Assembly (NCBI RefSeq): GCF_002362315.1
Contig: NZ_MTZV01000003.1
Span: 372,001-436,000, forward strand
Source: Paraburkholderia acidicola
GTDB taxonomy: Bacteria; Pseudomonadota; Gammaproteobacteria; Burkholderiales; Burkholderiaceae
Length of the DNA: 64,000 bases
Direction: 5' to 3'
The first letter of the stretch is position 1; the number at the start of each line of letters is the position of its first letter. The position numbers and the translations under genes were made by a program. Positions 1-9,234 of this stretch are shown here, in pieces. The notes under the pieces are model-generated. The model saw only the letters and a list, made by a program, of their open reading frames with translations, ran no database searches and was not told the DNA's origin.

Positions 1-1
1 G

Positions 2-1159
2 GGTCTAGACAGCCTGTCTGCGCAGCTTTCTCTTGAGGCAGCGAACGCACTCGACGATCTGAGCGGGTTATTGAAGGACCGAGATTCAATTCGCGGCGTC
101 AAGTCTCGCGCGGAAATTCTGCGAGGAGGCAACAAGACGCAACTGGCAACGGAGATCGCGAATCTCGATGAACAAGAATTGCTTGTGTTTTGCGGTGATC
201 TGACTACGTGGCTCGGCAAGTCTCGCGAGACGCATTTCTCTTCATTCTTCGCTGTTCCCGATCACGCTCACCAGCGCATGGCAGACAACGCAGATGCGAT
301 GCTCCCGCAAGCGTTCCAGGAGCTTCGCCTGATGGTGGATGATCAACTACACCTTACGTCGACGTGCCGGTTCAAGATAACGAACCTCATCGCTACCGCC
401 GGAGAGGCCAATCTGTATCCCAAGCATTTTGCGTACTTTCTGCCCGAAGACGAAGGTGTCAAATATGCCGAGCGGAAGCGAACCGTGGTTTTTATGAATA
501 CCTATCTGGCGCTCTTCGAGCTCATTTCGCTGGAGGAATCGAGGCGCCGCATATCTGTTAGCGATGGCGCCCTCCGCACGTCCGAAATTGGGAAATACCT
601 GATTGCCTGGTTCCGGGGACATGATGTCGGGCATTCAGTGATGCGGCAGGAAACTGATTTTCGTGCAGTAAGCAAGGTCGATCGCTGGGCCTCTATGGTA
701 TTGCAAGAGGTGCTCGCCGATGTGTTTGGGTTTCTTCTCTGTTCGACCAGAACATGGCAAACGGGCTTGTCGCTGGATTCATCCATATTGGCCGAAATCT
801 ACGCATTCGAAATGCTCCGGTACCTGCGCCGGGCACCACGCGACTTTCCGGACGCAGGAGCAGCCTTCGTTCAACTGCAGTATCTGATCGATCACGGCTA
901 CGCAACGTTCGATGCCGACACGGGGAAAATCTCGCTATCAAGCGCAGACATGCTTGGCGGTATGACGATGCTCGCGAAAGATCTGAGTCAGTCCGTTCTC
1001 TCAGGCGACGTCGTGGCCACGATGGCTTTCGCCAGTCGCTACTGTCCGCACCTCAATGCTGCCGCTCTCGACAAGATGAGCGCCTTCCTAGGTCGGTCCA
1101 CGCGAACGCTAGATTACATTCAACCGATCTATGAGTCTGGAGAATCCTCTGCAAAATGA
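2..1159 (+). CDS. Unrecognised protein with HDxxH...ExxAD motif, 5' end off the window
   Basis: The frame is open to the left edge, so the gene probably starts before the window; a TTG at 71 is an internal candidate only. Counted from that TTG, an HDVGH motif lies at about residues 184-188 and EVLAD at about 213-217. That spacing resembles the HExxH...ExxxD layout of zinc metallopeptidases, but the first pair is H-D rather than H-E. The rest is predicted mostly helical, with no signal peptide or membrane segment visible. The stop codon overlaps the start of the next gene (ATGA at 1156-1159), so it is translationally coupled to a LysE-type exporter. I do not recognise the family. A metal-dependent hydrolase is an inference from the motif. 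Confidence 0.75.
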   Translation, partial: GLDSLSAQLSLEAANALDDLSGLLKDRDSIRGVKSRAEILRGGNKTQLATEIANLDEQELLVFCGDLTTWLGKSRETHFSSFFAVPDHAHQRMADNADAMLPQAFQELRLMVDDQLHLTSTCRFKITNLIATAGEANLYPKHFAYFLPEDEGVKYAERKRTVVFMNTYLALFELISLEESRRRISVSDGALRTSEIGKYLIAWFRGHDVGHSVMRQETDFRAVSKVDRWASMVLQEVLADVFGFLLCSTRTWQTGLSLDSSILAEIYAFEMLRYLRRAPRDFPDAGAAFVQLQYLIDHGYATFDADTGKISLSSADMLGGMTMLAKDLSQSVLSGDVVATMAFASRYCPHLNAAALDKMSAFLGRSTRTLDYIQPIYESGESSAK

Positions 1160-1806
1160 ACCCCATGACGAATGGATTTCTTCTTTCCCTATCCCTGTGT
1201 CTCGACATCGGCATAGTCAATATCGCAATGATGACCATGGCGATGCAGAGAGGTTATTGGACAGGGTTCTGGCTCGGCTTGGGCTCGTGCATTGGCGACC
1301 TGCTCTACGCAATTCTGGCGCTAGGCGGGATGACTGCGTTACTGCATTTCGCGGCAGTCCGTTGGAGCATGTGGCTCGGTGGCACAGTGGTTCTGGTTGT
1401 TCTTGCAATCAAGATGATTGCATCTGCCATGAAGTTCAGAGCCTCCCAAAAGCAGACTGGAGACCTCGTCAATCAAGGCACCTATTTCCAGCAGCTACTG
1501 AAGGGCATGCTACTCGCGCTGTCGTCTCCGTCGGCGATTGTGTGGTTTGCAGCTGTGGGTGGCGCACTGATTGCGCAATCCGGTGTGCAAGGATGGGAAG
1601 CAACTGGACGTTTTCTCGCGGGGTTCTTCGGAGCAGGCGTCCTCTGGACAGTTGCGGTCTGCTTCGTAGCCCGGCAGGGGGGTAAGGTGTTTGGTGAGAA
1701 AGCGCTTGTGTTCTGCTACTTTGCTTCTGCCGGGCTCTTTGCCTTTTTTGCCTATCAGGTTGTGTCGTCGGGCTACAGAACTCTGATCCTGGGCTTACCT
1801 GCGTGA
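1156..1806 (+). CDS. LysE/RhtB-family transporter
   Basis: Predicted inner-membrane exporter of 216 residues, the usual length for the LysE/RhtB superfamily. It has about six hydrophobic segments, and the N-terminal segment is followed by the small-residue-rich stretch typical of the family. Family members export amino acids or related small molecules; the substrate here cannot be read from the sequence. The start ATG overlaps the stop of the upstream gene by four bases, which points to coupled translation and a shared role. Its 3' end overlaps the convergent AraC-type regulator gene by 34 bp, an arrangement that favours mutual control. Confidence 0.85.
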   Translation: MNPMTNGFLLSLSLCLDIGIVNIAMMTMAMQRGYWTGFWLGLGSCIGDLLYAILALGGMTALLHFAAVRWSMWLGGTVVLVVLAIKMIASAMKFRASQKQTGDLVNQGTYFQQLLKGMLLALSSPSAIVWFAAVGGALIAQSGVQGWEATGRFLAGFFGAGVLWTVAVCFVARQGGKVFGEKALVFCYFASAGLFAFFAYQVVSSGYRTLILGLPA

Positions 1807-2621
1807 CCAGAATAAAGTGGTGCGGCGAAAACAAGCGGACTGACACCCATGATCTTTCTGAATGCGTTTATAAAATGGCTCTGGTCATAGAAACCAAGAG
1901 CAAACGCGACGTCCTGAACGTGTTGCCCATCGCGTAACCGACGCCTGGCCTCAATGAGACGAAGCTGCATGTGATACTTCGCGGGAGGCATGCCGACGAC
2001 CGACTTGAACCACCTGATCAAATGAAACTTGCTAACGCCACCCACTTCGGCCAAAGCGGCGAGGTTCATCTGAGCTGCCAGATCTGATTTCATAAACTCA
2101 ACTACTGTCTTGAGCCGCTCTGAATCCGGATATTTTTTCTCCATGTCAATGGTGCGATGACCATTCATGAGTAGAGCAGCTACCAGCCCGATCAGCGCCG
2201 CCTCAAAATCGGTATCGCTCTCGTCGCGTGCCGTTCGATACAAAGCCAGTACGGACCGATACAGCTCGTTGTTGTTGAATACGCCCTGGCGAAAGTCGGG
2301 CCCTGTGGGTCGTGACAGCCATGAATTCTCCATCGCGATTGAGGCGATGATAGACGGCTCGATATACAGGGAAATGAAATCCGTTCCTCCTTCGCGATGG
2401 TTAAATGTCGAAGACTGAACAGCGTGGGGGTTGTATACAGTGACGGTTTCAGAAGTTGCGTCGAAATTCCTTCCGTCGACCCAGATTTTTTCACTTCCAG
2501 ATAGATTTGCGCTGACAACGTATTCAGCGTGTGTATGGCGAGGATACGATGCGCCGTCTTGAGCACATACCCTCCCAATTTCAACACCGTGAACCCGATA
2601 AAATTCCACCATCCTGGGCAT
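1773..2621 (-). CDS. AraC-family transcriptional regulator
   Basis: 282-residue regulator. The N-terminal half (about 10-150) is a cupin-like ligand-binding domain with His-rich strands near residues 28-31. The C-terminal ~100 residues form the double helix-turn-helix of AraC/XylS proteins, with the second HTH around the segment DVAFALGFYDQSHFINAFRK. This layout is common for regulators of amino-acid export genes. The gene converges on and overlaps the LysE-type gene, so that exporter and its partner are the likely targets. The start at 2621 is an ATG; a second in-frame ATG lies three codons in. Ligand unknown. Confidence 0.85.
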   Translation of the reverse strand: MPRMVEFYRVHGVEIGRVCAQDGASYPRHTHAEYVVSANLSGSEKIWVDGRNFDATSETVTVYNPHAVQSSTFNHREGGTDFISLYIEPSIIASIAMENSWLSRPTGPDFRQGVFNNNELYRSVLALYRTARDESDTDFEAALIGLVAALLMNGHRTIDMEKKYPDSERLKTVVEFMKSDLAAQMNLAALAEVGGVSKFHLIRWFKSVVGMPPAKYHMQLRLIEARRRLRDGQHVQDVAFALGFYDQSHFINAFRKIMGVSPLVFAAPLYSGHAGKPRIRVL

Positions 2622-2846
2622 TTTTTGGTCTCACCCGCGGTCGACAATCTAATTTGCACCAGCTCGGTGCGAATATGTATTGGTTTGTTCTCCGTCAAGA
2701 AGATAGCAGCGTTCTTATTTATCGCGTAATTGCGCGGAGCACTGCTTCAATTTTCCGCAAGGGTATTGCGCACGTTACCCGCAACAGATGCGCTTGATTT
2801 CCTCGACGGTTCCGAGGTGTAAAGCACGCGTTGTGCGAGCGTCCAG

Positions 2847-3920
2847 CTATATTGAATCGGCGGGCGATCTCACGTTGCGTCTCGAACGCTCGATACTCGC
2901 CGCACGTAACGCGGATGGCACATCGGCCGCTGCTGCCACTTGCACCGGCGCGCCACTTTGCACCCGCCTTCGCATCACCTCCGCCACCTGCCACGACGCA
3001 AGCGCAAGACACCCGAACACGATCTCCCGCATGCGCTTGACCAGTGCAAGCGACAGCGCCGCTTCGTGACTCACACCGAATAGTTGCGCGAGCAAAACAA
3101 CCGTCGCTTCCTGCACACCGACGCCCGCCGGCACGATGAACGCCGCATGCCGTACGGCCTGAGTCAGCGCCTCGATGGCGAGCGCACCGCCCACCGACAC
3201 CGGATGCCCCAGCAACGCGAGCGCCCACCAGGTTTCCAGCGCACCGAGCGCATACCCGGCGAACTGCCACGCGAACGCGCGCAGCAGCAGCCCGGTGCGA
3301 CGCATCAGCGCATCGATGTCGACATCGAGCCGCCTGCCGTCGATGCCTTGCAACCACGGATGCGCATTGCCGAGCAATCGTGCCGCCCAGCGCTCGAGCG
3401 CCTGAAAGATGCCGCCACGCCGCATCAATACGATGGCGACGAGTGGCACCGGTAACGACAGCAGCAACGCGGCGCCGATGGTCCGCCATGTATCCGCGGC
3501 GCTGCTCGACGCCACGATCAGCACCAGCCCGAGCGCCGCAAACGCATACTGCACGGCCATCGTCACCAGCACCTCGACGATCACCGATGCGGTCACACCG
3601 CTCGCGTCATCGATGCGCCAGCGCGCGAGCCGGATGCCAACGATCTCGCCGCCCACGCTCGCGACCGGCAACAACCGGCTGACAGCTTCGCGCACCGCGG
3701 CCACCCACCACAGAAACACGAGCCGCGTACGCCGTGCGAGCAATAGATGCCACGCATACGCATCGAGCAACAACGGCAGCGCATGCAGCGGCACCAGCCA
3801 AAGCAGCACGAAGCCAGCGCTGCGCAACGTCTGCAGCACGTCGTGCGCGCCCTCGTGCAACACGAGCCCGATCAGGATCGCGACGCCGACGGGCAGCGCC
3901 GCCCATTGCAGTCGTTTCAT
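2847..3920 (-). CDS. hpnL: HpnL-like hopanoid-associated membrane protein
   Basis: 357-residue polytopic membrane protein with about eight hydrophobic segments, of the lysylphosphatidylglycerol-synthase-like membrane family that includes HpnL. Visible family features are an Arg-containing loop near residues 75-100 and the segment PAGVGVQEA near 260-270. It is the last gene of the hpnIJKL run and its ATG overlaps the hpnK stop (ATGA, 3917-3920). The molecular role of HpnL is not established; a function in moving or displaying modified hopanoids is a guess from membrane topology and context. The family and operon position are clear. Confidence 0.85.
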   Translation of the reverse strand: MKRLQWAALPVGVAILIGLVLHEGAHDVLQTLRSAGFVLLWLVPLHALPLLLDAYAWHLLLARRTRLVFLWWVAAVREAVSRLLPVASVGGEIVGIRLARWRIDDASGVTASVIVEVLVTMAVQYAFAALGLVLIVASSSAADTWRTIGAALLLSLPVPLVAIVLMRRGGIFQALERWAARLLGNAHPWLQGIDGRRLDVDIDALMRRTGLLLRAFAWQFAGYALGALETWWALALLGHPVSVGGALAIEALTQAVRHAAFIVPAGVGVQEATVVLLAQLFGVSHEAALSLALVKRMREIVFGCLALASWQVAEVMRRRVQSGAPVQVAAAADVPSALRAASIERSRRNVRSPADSI

Positions 3921-4798
3921 GACAGCGAAGCGCCACGCTTACCGTACGTCGTGCTCGGGTTGCACGCCAGCACGTCGGTAAACCCGCCGCGGGTCGCGCC
4001 AGCGGCTTCGATTGCGGCGGCTACTCGCGGCGACAGTAGTGCATCGAGTTCGTCGGTGTGGCGATAGGCGTGCATGGCGGGTGTCAACGGCTCATCGCCT
4101 GCCGTCGCGGGATGGCAATAGATCTCGCCGACGCCAGGTGGCAGATTCGCGAGCGCGTGGAGCAGCGCAGCCTCGTCCATACGTCCGGTCTGAGAGATAC
4201 CGATCACGTAGTCGTTATGCGCGACTCCCGCGCGTTCAAGCCGGGCACGAATGAGTGCAACCCACGGTCGCAGCCAGAGCGGCGCGCCCGCTTCGCATGG
4301 CAGGCGCACAGCACGCATCCCGTAGTCGCGACCGATCGCGAGGATCAGCGCCAGCACCGTGGGATGCAGATGGAAATGCTTGTGCGTGTTGACATGATCG
4401 AGCGGCAGGCCGGTTCGTGCGAACGCGTCGAACTGCGCACGAATTTCCCGTGCGAGCTGCGCACGCACCTGCGGCAGGAAAAAGAAACGAAAGCCGTCGC
4501 GCACCATGTTGTCGCCGAAGCGGCCCTGTGCATCGACGAGATCGGGAATCACGGCATGCGGCAACTGCGCCGGGCCGTCCGCGAGTACCAGATGCAGGCC
4601 GACCCGCAAACCGGGCAGACGGCGGGCGCGTTCCACCGCGTCGTCGGCGGCGGGCGCCGCGACCATCAGGCTCGCCGCCGTCAATACACCGTACAGGTGC
4701 GCGCGTTCGACGGCTTCGTTCACGCGCGGGTGCAGACCGAAATCGTCCGCGGTGACGATCAGTGTGCGTTGCGGCAGGCGTGCCCCGGAGGTCATCAC
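3917..4798 (-). CDS. hpnK: Hopanoid deacetylase HpnK (YdjC/ChbG family)
   Basis: 293-residue carbohydrate deacetylase of the YdjC/ChbG fold. The metal-binding Asp pair is in TADDFG (about residues 16-21), a His cluster lies in HVNTHKHFHLHP (about 135-146), and a later YCHPA motif is present. In Burkholderia cenocepacia, published work assigns HpnK to deacetylation of N-acetylglucosaminyl-bacteriohopanetetrol made by HpnI. The first codon is GTG at 4798 with an ATG directly after it, and the start overlaps the hpnJ stop, so the two are translationally coupled. Cytoplasmic; no signal peptide. Confidence 0.92.
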   Translation of the reverse strand: MMTSGARLPQRTLIVTADDFGLHPRVNEAVERAHLYGVLTAASLMVAAPAADDAVERARRLPGLRVGLHLVLADGPAQLPHAVIPDLVDAQGRFGDNMVRDGFRFFFLPQVRAQLAREIRAQFDAFARTGLPLDHVNTHKHFHLHPTVLALILAIGRDYGMRAVRLPCEAGAPLWLRPWVALIRARLERAGVAHNDYVIGISQTGRMDEAALLHALANLPPGVGEIYCHPATAGDEPLTPAMHAYRHTDELDALLSPRVAAAIEAAGATRGGFTDVLACNPSTTYGKRGASLS

Positions 4799-6216
4799 GC
4801 CTCGTGCGCACGCAGGAAGCGGAAGAACTCGACGCCTTCACGCAGACGCCGCTTCATCATCTCCCAGCTCGTCAGCATCTCGCGCACGATCTCCCAGATC
4901 TTCGACGGCCGGAAATAGAACTGCCTGTAGAAGCGCTCGAGCTGGTGGTAGATCTCGTCGCGTGACAGATGCGGGTAGCCGATTGCGGCCAGTTGCACAC
5001 CCGAGCGGCTTACGAGGTTGATCACCTTGTTCTCTTCGAGCCAGCCGTTTTCGACCGCCTGGTTATACAGTGTCGTGCCCGGATAGGGCGCCGCCAGTGA
5101 TACCTGGATCGTGTGCGGATTGATTTCCTTCGCGTACTCGATCGTCTTGACGATTGTTTCCTGCGTCTCGCCCGGTAGCCCCAGGATAAACGTGCCGTGA
5201 ATCTTGATGCCGAGCTTGCGGCAGTCTTCGCTGAAGCGTCGCGCGATGTCCGTGCGCAGCCCCTTCTTGATGTTCAGCAGGATCTGGTCATCGCCTGACT
5301 CGTAGCCTACGAGCAGCAACCGCAGGCCGTTCTCTTTCATGATCTTCAGCGTCGCGTACGGCACGTTTGCCTTTGCGTTGCACGACCATGTCACACCGAG
5401 CTTGCCCAATCCACGTGCGATCTCTTCCACGCGCGGCTTGAAGTCGGTGAACGTGTCGTCGTCGAACATGATCTCCTTTACTTCAGGCATGTTGTCGCGG
5501 ATCCACTTCACTTCTTCCAGCACGTTCTCGACTGAACGCGTGCGATAGCGATGGCCGCCCACTGTCTGCGGCCACAGGCAGAACGTGCACTTCGAGCGAC
5601 AGCCGCGTCCCGTGTAGATCGAGACATACGGGTGCTTCAGATAGCCGATGAAGTAGTTGTCGATCTTCAGGTCGCGTTTGTAGACCGGCGCGACGAACGG
5701 CAACTCGTCCATGTTCTCGAGAATCGGACGTGCTCCGTTGTGTTCGATGGAGCCGTCCGCTGCGCGATAGCTCAGGCCGAGAATCTGCGCGAACGGCTTG
5801 CCTTCGGCCACTTCCTGGCAGGTGAAATCGAACTCTTCGCGACAGACGAAATCGATGGCTTCCGATGCGGTCAGCGAGTTATGCGGATCGACCGCGACCT
5901 TGGCACCGACCATGCCGATCAGCACGTCCGGGCGACGCTTCTTGAGGTCTTCGGCAAACAGGGCATCGGTGGGAAAGGACGGCGTGCTCGTGTGGATCAC
6001 GACCAGCTCGTAGTCTTGCGCGATATCGAGTGTCGCGTTGACGGACAGCTCGTCGGCCGGTGCGTCGAGCACGCGGCTACCGGGCACGAGCGCCGCGGGC
6101 TGTGCGAGCCACGTCGGGTACCAGAACGAACGGATCTCGCGCTTCGCCTGATAGCGCGAACCCGCGCCGCCGTCGAAACCGTCGTATGACGGTGCCTGCA
6201 AAAACAGCGTTTTCAT
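4795..6216 (-). CDS. hpnJ: Hopanoid radical-SAM enzyme HpnJ
   Basis: 473-residue radical SAM protein. The iron-sulfur cluster motif CxxxCxxC is C206-x3-C210-x2-C213 (GRGCRSKCTFC). The N-terminal ~150 residues resemble a B12-binding-type Rossmann domain, as in class B radical SAM proteins. HpnJ is reported in Burkholderia to convert glucosaminyl bacteriohopanetetrol into the cyclitol ether by ring contraction. An AGGAG ribosome site sits just ahead of the ATG. It follows hpnI after 74 bp and overlaps hpnK by four bases. Length matches the family. Confidence 0.93.
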   Translation of the reverse strand: MKTLFLQAPSYDGFDGGAGSRYQAKREIRSFWYPTWLAQPAALVPGSRVLDAPADELSVNATLDIAQDYELVVIHTSTPSFPTDALFAEDLKKRRPDVLIGMVGAKVAVDPHNSLTASEAIDFVCREEFDFTCQEVAEGKPFAQILGLSYRAADGSIEHNGARPILENMDELPFVAPVYKRDLKIDNYFIGYLKHPYVSIYTGRGCRSKCTFCLWPQTVGGHRYRTRSVENVLEEVKWIRDNMPEVKEIMFDDDTFTDFKPRVEEIARGLGKLGVTWSCNAKANVPYATLKIMKENGLRLLLVGYESGDDQILLNIKKGLRTDIARRFSEDCRKLGIKIHGTFILGLPGETQETIVKTIEYAKEINPHTIQVSLAAPYPGTTLYNQAVENGWLEENKVINLVSRSGVQLAAIGYPHLSRDEIYHQLERFYRQFYFRPSKIWEIVREMLTSWEMMKRRLREGVEFFRFLRAHEA

Positions 6217-6290
6217 GAATACTCCTGCAACCTGGTTTTGAAATCTGACAGCCGTTGTTCAGCGGATTTTCCGCGCTTCACCAACATACC

Positions 6291-7523
6291 TCAGCCGCCA
6301 TCCGACATTTCCATGATCGACGCAGTCCGTGCTTCGACGCGATTCGCAATCGACATCCGCGCGCCGCGCCACACCACCTGCGAGCCGAACGCCGCACCGA
6401 GCCATTGCAGCGCGAGCAACCCGTCGCGCAGCGGCACGAGCGGCAGGTCGCGCCAGAACGTGCGGCCAGCCCGCGCCTCGCGTGCATGGAGCGCCACGCG
6501 TGCGACGAGACCACTCAGCGTGCTGATCGTCATGGTCAGCGCAGCGCCGGGATGATGTGCGTGCAGGCTCAGTGCGAGCAGCGCACCGACCAGCAACCAC
6601 GGCGACGTAAACGTGACGAAGAGAAACGCGAAGCCGGCCGGATTCACCGAGCGGATCGTGCGCAACCAGCGCATTTCGCGCGTCCATAGCGGAATGAAGC
6701 CACGTTCGATCACATCGGTCGCAACCGTCACCGGTGACAGTACCGTCTCGAGACCGAGCCGGCGCGTGTGTTCGGCAAGCAGGTAATCGTCGGCGAGACA
6801 GTTTTTCAGCGCTTCGAAACCGCCGATGTCATCGAGCGTCGAGCGGCGTAGCGCGAGCGTGGCGCCGAAACCGAAACCACGCGAGCCGCCCGCATGCGCG
6901 ATCCGCACCGATGGCGCAAACCATTCGTCGATAAACAGCGCCCCCACGCGTGACCAGTAACTACCGATACTGCGCGCACGATATAAACACGTAACAATAC
7001 CGACGCGCGGGTCCGCGAGCGGCGCCGTGACCTGCTCGAGATAATCCGGCTCGACCGCGATGTCGCTGTCCGCAACAACGATCACATCGTGCCGCGCATT
7101 ACGCGCCATGTTGATCAGGTTGCTGACCTTGAGGTTGCTGCCGTACACGCGCGGATCGTCGATCAGCGCGATATCGTGCCGCGGGTATTTTTTCTGCAGA
7201 CGACGCACGACAGCGATCGCCGGATCGGCCGCCGACGAAACACCAAACAGCAGTTGAACGCACGGATGCGTCTGTTCGCAAAACGTGGCGAGGTTCTTGA
7301 ACAGATGCGGCTCCATGCCGCACAGGGGCTTCAACACGCTCACCGATGCCACCGGCTCGCTCAGCATGCCGCGGGCGCGCGGCTTGCCCGCATGACGCTC
7401 GCCGTTCAGACTGCGCCTCGTGAAACGCGGCATCGCGGCCGCGGCCAGCACGGCGTAAAACGTAGCGGCGCAGCACAACACGATCAGCAGCCACTGGAAT
7501 AAGGACAACGTATGCGCAGTCAT
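6291..7523 (-). CDS. hpnI: Hopanoid glycosyltransferase HpnI
   Basis: 410-residue family-21-like glycosyltransferase related to ceramide glucosyltransferases. It has an N-terminal membrane anchor (about 8-30) and C-terminal hydrophobic segments. The D,D,D,(Q/R)XXRW signature is complete: DSD at 152-154, ADDY at about 244-247 and REMRW at 282-286. HpnI is reported to add N-acetylglucosamine to bacteriohopanetetrol, so it acts first in this operon, before HpnK and HpnJ. A GGAG ribosome site lies 8 bases ahead of the ATG. Core hopanoid genes (squalene-hopene cyclase, hpnH and others) are not in this window. Confidence 0.93.
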   Translation of the reverse strand: MTAHTLSLFQWLLIVLCCAATFYAVLAAAAMPRFTRRSLNGERHAGKPRARGMLSEPVASVSVLKPLCGMEPHLFKNLATFCEQTHPCVQLLFGVSSAADPAIAVVRRLQKKYPRHDIALIDDPRVYGSNLKVSNLINMARNARHDVIVVADSDIAVEPDYLEQVTAPLADPRVGIVTCLYRARSIGSYWSRVGALFIDEWFAPSVRIAHAGGSRGFGFGATLALRRSTLDDIGGFEALKNCLADDYLLAEHTRRLGLETVLSPVTVATDVIERGFIPLWTREMRWLRTIRSVNPAGFAFLFVTFTSPWLLVGALLALSLHAHHPGAALTMTISTLSGLVARVALHAREARAGRTFWRDLPLVPLRDGLLALQWLGAAFGSQVVWRGARMSIANRVEARTASIMEMSDGG

Positions 7524-8224
7524 CGTCCGTTACTCCGGATAAACCACTGCGCAAAACGTACGAAACGACTCGACGGACAAAAGTAAGAGTGTGCCAACGC
7601 GCACGATCGCTGCTCCCAGGTTTGCACCGGCGACGGCCGCGTTAAAGCGCGCCGCGCCGCCGGGCAGGCAGCGTGCGAAGCACTCCGGTAATGGTCTGTA
7701 ATATTGAAGCCGCCATTTGACAGACGAGTGAAGGCATCACGCAAACATCGCGCGCCCGACCTGTCGATGTGGGTGCGACAGGCTGTCGGTCAGATGATGC
7801 AAAAACTGCATCGAGGCTACACATACAGAGATCGCAACGCGCGACATGCTGCACCGAAAAAACAGCGCAAACACACGATGCGTCACCGGTTGAACGGCCT
7901 TCGCACGCTCAGTGATGTCGCAGAAATTCTAGCAGCGCGCTTTACGATTTGTTGCGCATGTCTGCATGATTTGTGTGTTTTTTTGTGTGTTTCCTTGCTC
8001 AATCTTTTCACGTTGCCGACAGTGGGCTGTCGACCCGTCGCAATACACCGTGTCACGCCACGAAAACCACCGAATAACCCCCGAACACCCTGCTGCAATT
8101 GTGGACTTGTTGCCACCATCAGCACGAATCCAGGCGCTTTGGCAAAATCCGTCATTGCCATCCTTTCGCCAGGCCTTCATTGGCTAGCGGTACTTGCCAG
8201 CGTCGAGCCACCAATACAACCACC
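7524..8224 (+). other. 701-bp intergenic region between hpnI and a divergent oxidoreductase gene
   Basis: No convincing gene. The region carries the promoters of the divergent hpn operon and the flavin-dependent oxidoreductase gene, although I could not fix -35/-10 boxes. A 7-bp inverted repeat (CCTGTCG at 7760-7766, CGACAGG at 7776-7782) and a T-rich stretch near 7975-7995 stand out. Open frames here have no domain-like content and poor codon use. Confidence 0.5.
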
Positions 8225-9223
8225 ATGATCCCCTTCTCCGTTCTCGACCTCTCGCCCATCACTGCCGGCGCATCCGCGACGGACGCATTCAGGAACTCGC
8301 TCGATCTCGCGCAGCATGTCGAACGATGGGGCTATCGCCGCTTCTGGTTGGCCGAACATCACAACATGACGGGGATCGCCAGTGCGGCGACGTCGGTCGT
8401 GATCGGCCACATTGCCGGCGGCACGAAAACGATCCGCGTCGGCTCGGGCGGCGTGATGCTACCGAACCACGCACCGCTCGTGATCGCCGAACAATTTGGC
8501 ACACTTGCATCGCTGTATCCGGGGCGTATCGATCTCGGTCTCGGGCGCGCGCCCGGCACCGATCAGACCACGGCGCGCGCGTTACGGCGCGACCTGCAGG
8601 GCAGCGCTGATTCATTCCCCGACGATGTCGTCGAACTGCAGCGTTATTTTGCCGATCCGGTTCCAGGGCAGCGCATTCGCGCGGTGCCCGGAGCCGGTCT
8701 GCATGTGCCGTTGTGGCTGCTGGGATCGAGCCTGTTCAGCGCACAGCTTGCGGCTGCGCTCGGTCTGCCGTTTGCGTTCGCCTCGCACTTCGCACCGGAC
8801 CATATGCTGACCGCGCTGCGCGTGTACCGCGCGCAGTTCCGTCCGTCGGCGGTGCTCGACAAACCGTACGCGATGATCGGCGTGAATCTCATCGCCGCCG
8901 ATACCACCGACGAAGCGCTGCGTCTTTTCACGTCGCTGCAGCAGCAGTTCATCAACCTGCGTCGCGGCACGCCGGGCCAGTTGCAACCGCCGGTCGACCA
9001 TCTCGAAGCCGCCGATCACGAACTCGCCGCCGTCGCCCATTCGCTTGCCTGCACGGTGATCGGCGATCGCGATGCGGTGCGCGCGGGCCTGCAGTCAGTG
9101 ATCGAACAGACCGGCGCGGACGAACTGATCCTCACCGCGCACATCTACGACCACGTGGCTCGACTACGTTCGTTTGAAATCGGCGCGCAGATTCACGACG
9201 AACTCGCGGCGCCTGCGCAATAG
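8225..9223 (+). CDS. LLM-class flavin-dependent oxidoreductase (luciferase-like monooxygenase)
   Basis: 332-residue protein of the bacterial-luciferase-like monooxygenase superfamily, YhbW-type subgroup. Visible family segments are WLAEHHN near residues 38-44, [20 protein letters not shown] near 74-93, and [14 protein letters not shown] near 100-113. These form the FMNH2-binding TIM barrel. The frame is open upstream of 8225, but the translated N-terminus there is unlike any family member, so the ATG at 8225 (sequence [11 protein letters not shown]) is chosen. Substrate unknown; usually a two-component oxygenase relying on an external flavin reductase. No linked partner gene is seen. Confidence 0.9.
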   Translation: MIPFSVLDLSPITAGASATDAFRNSLDLAQHVERWGYRRFWLAEHHNMTGIASAATSVVIGHIAGGTKTIRVGSGGVMLPNHAPLVIAEQFGTLASLYPGRIDLGLGRAPGTDQTTARALRRDLQGSADSFPDDVVELQRYFADPVPGQRIRAVPGAGLHVPLWLLGSSLFSAQLAAALGLPFAFASHFAPDHMLTALRVYRAQFRPSAVLDKPYAMIGVNLIAADTTDEALRLFTSLQQQFINLRRGTPGQLQPPVDHLEAADHELAAVAHSLACTVIGDRDAVRAGLQSVIEQTGADELILTAHIYDHVARLRSFEIGAQIHDELAAPAQ

Positions 9224-9234
9224 GCGCTCGGGAA

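Noticed and set aside
7704..8228. 174-codon frame in the hpnI upstream gap
   Set aside because: No motif, no ribosome site and unusual composition; treated as intergenic.
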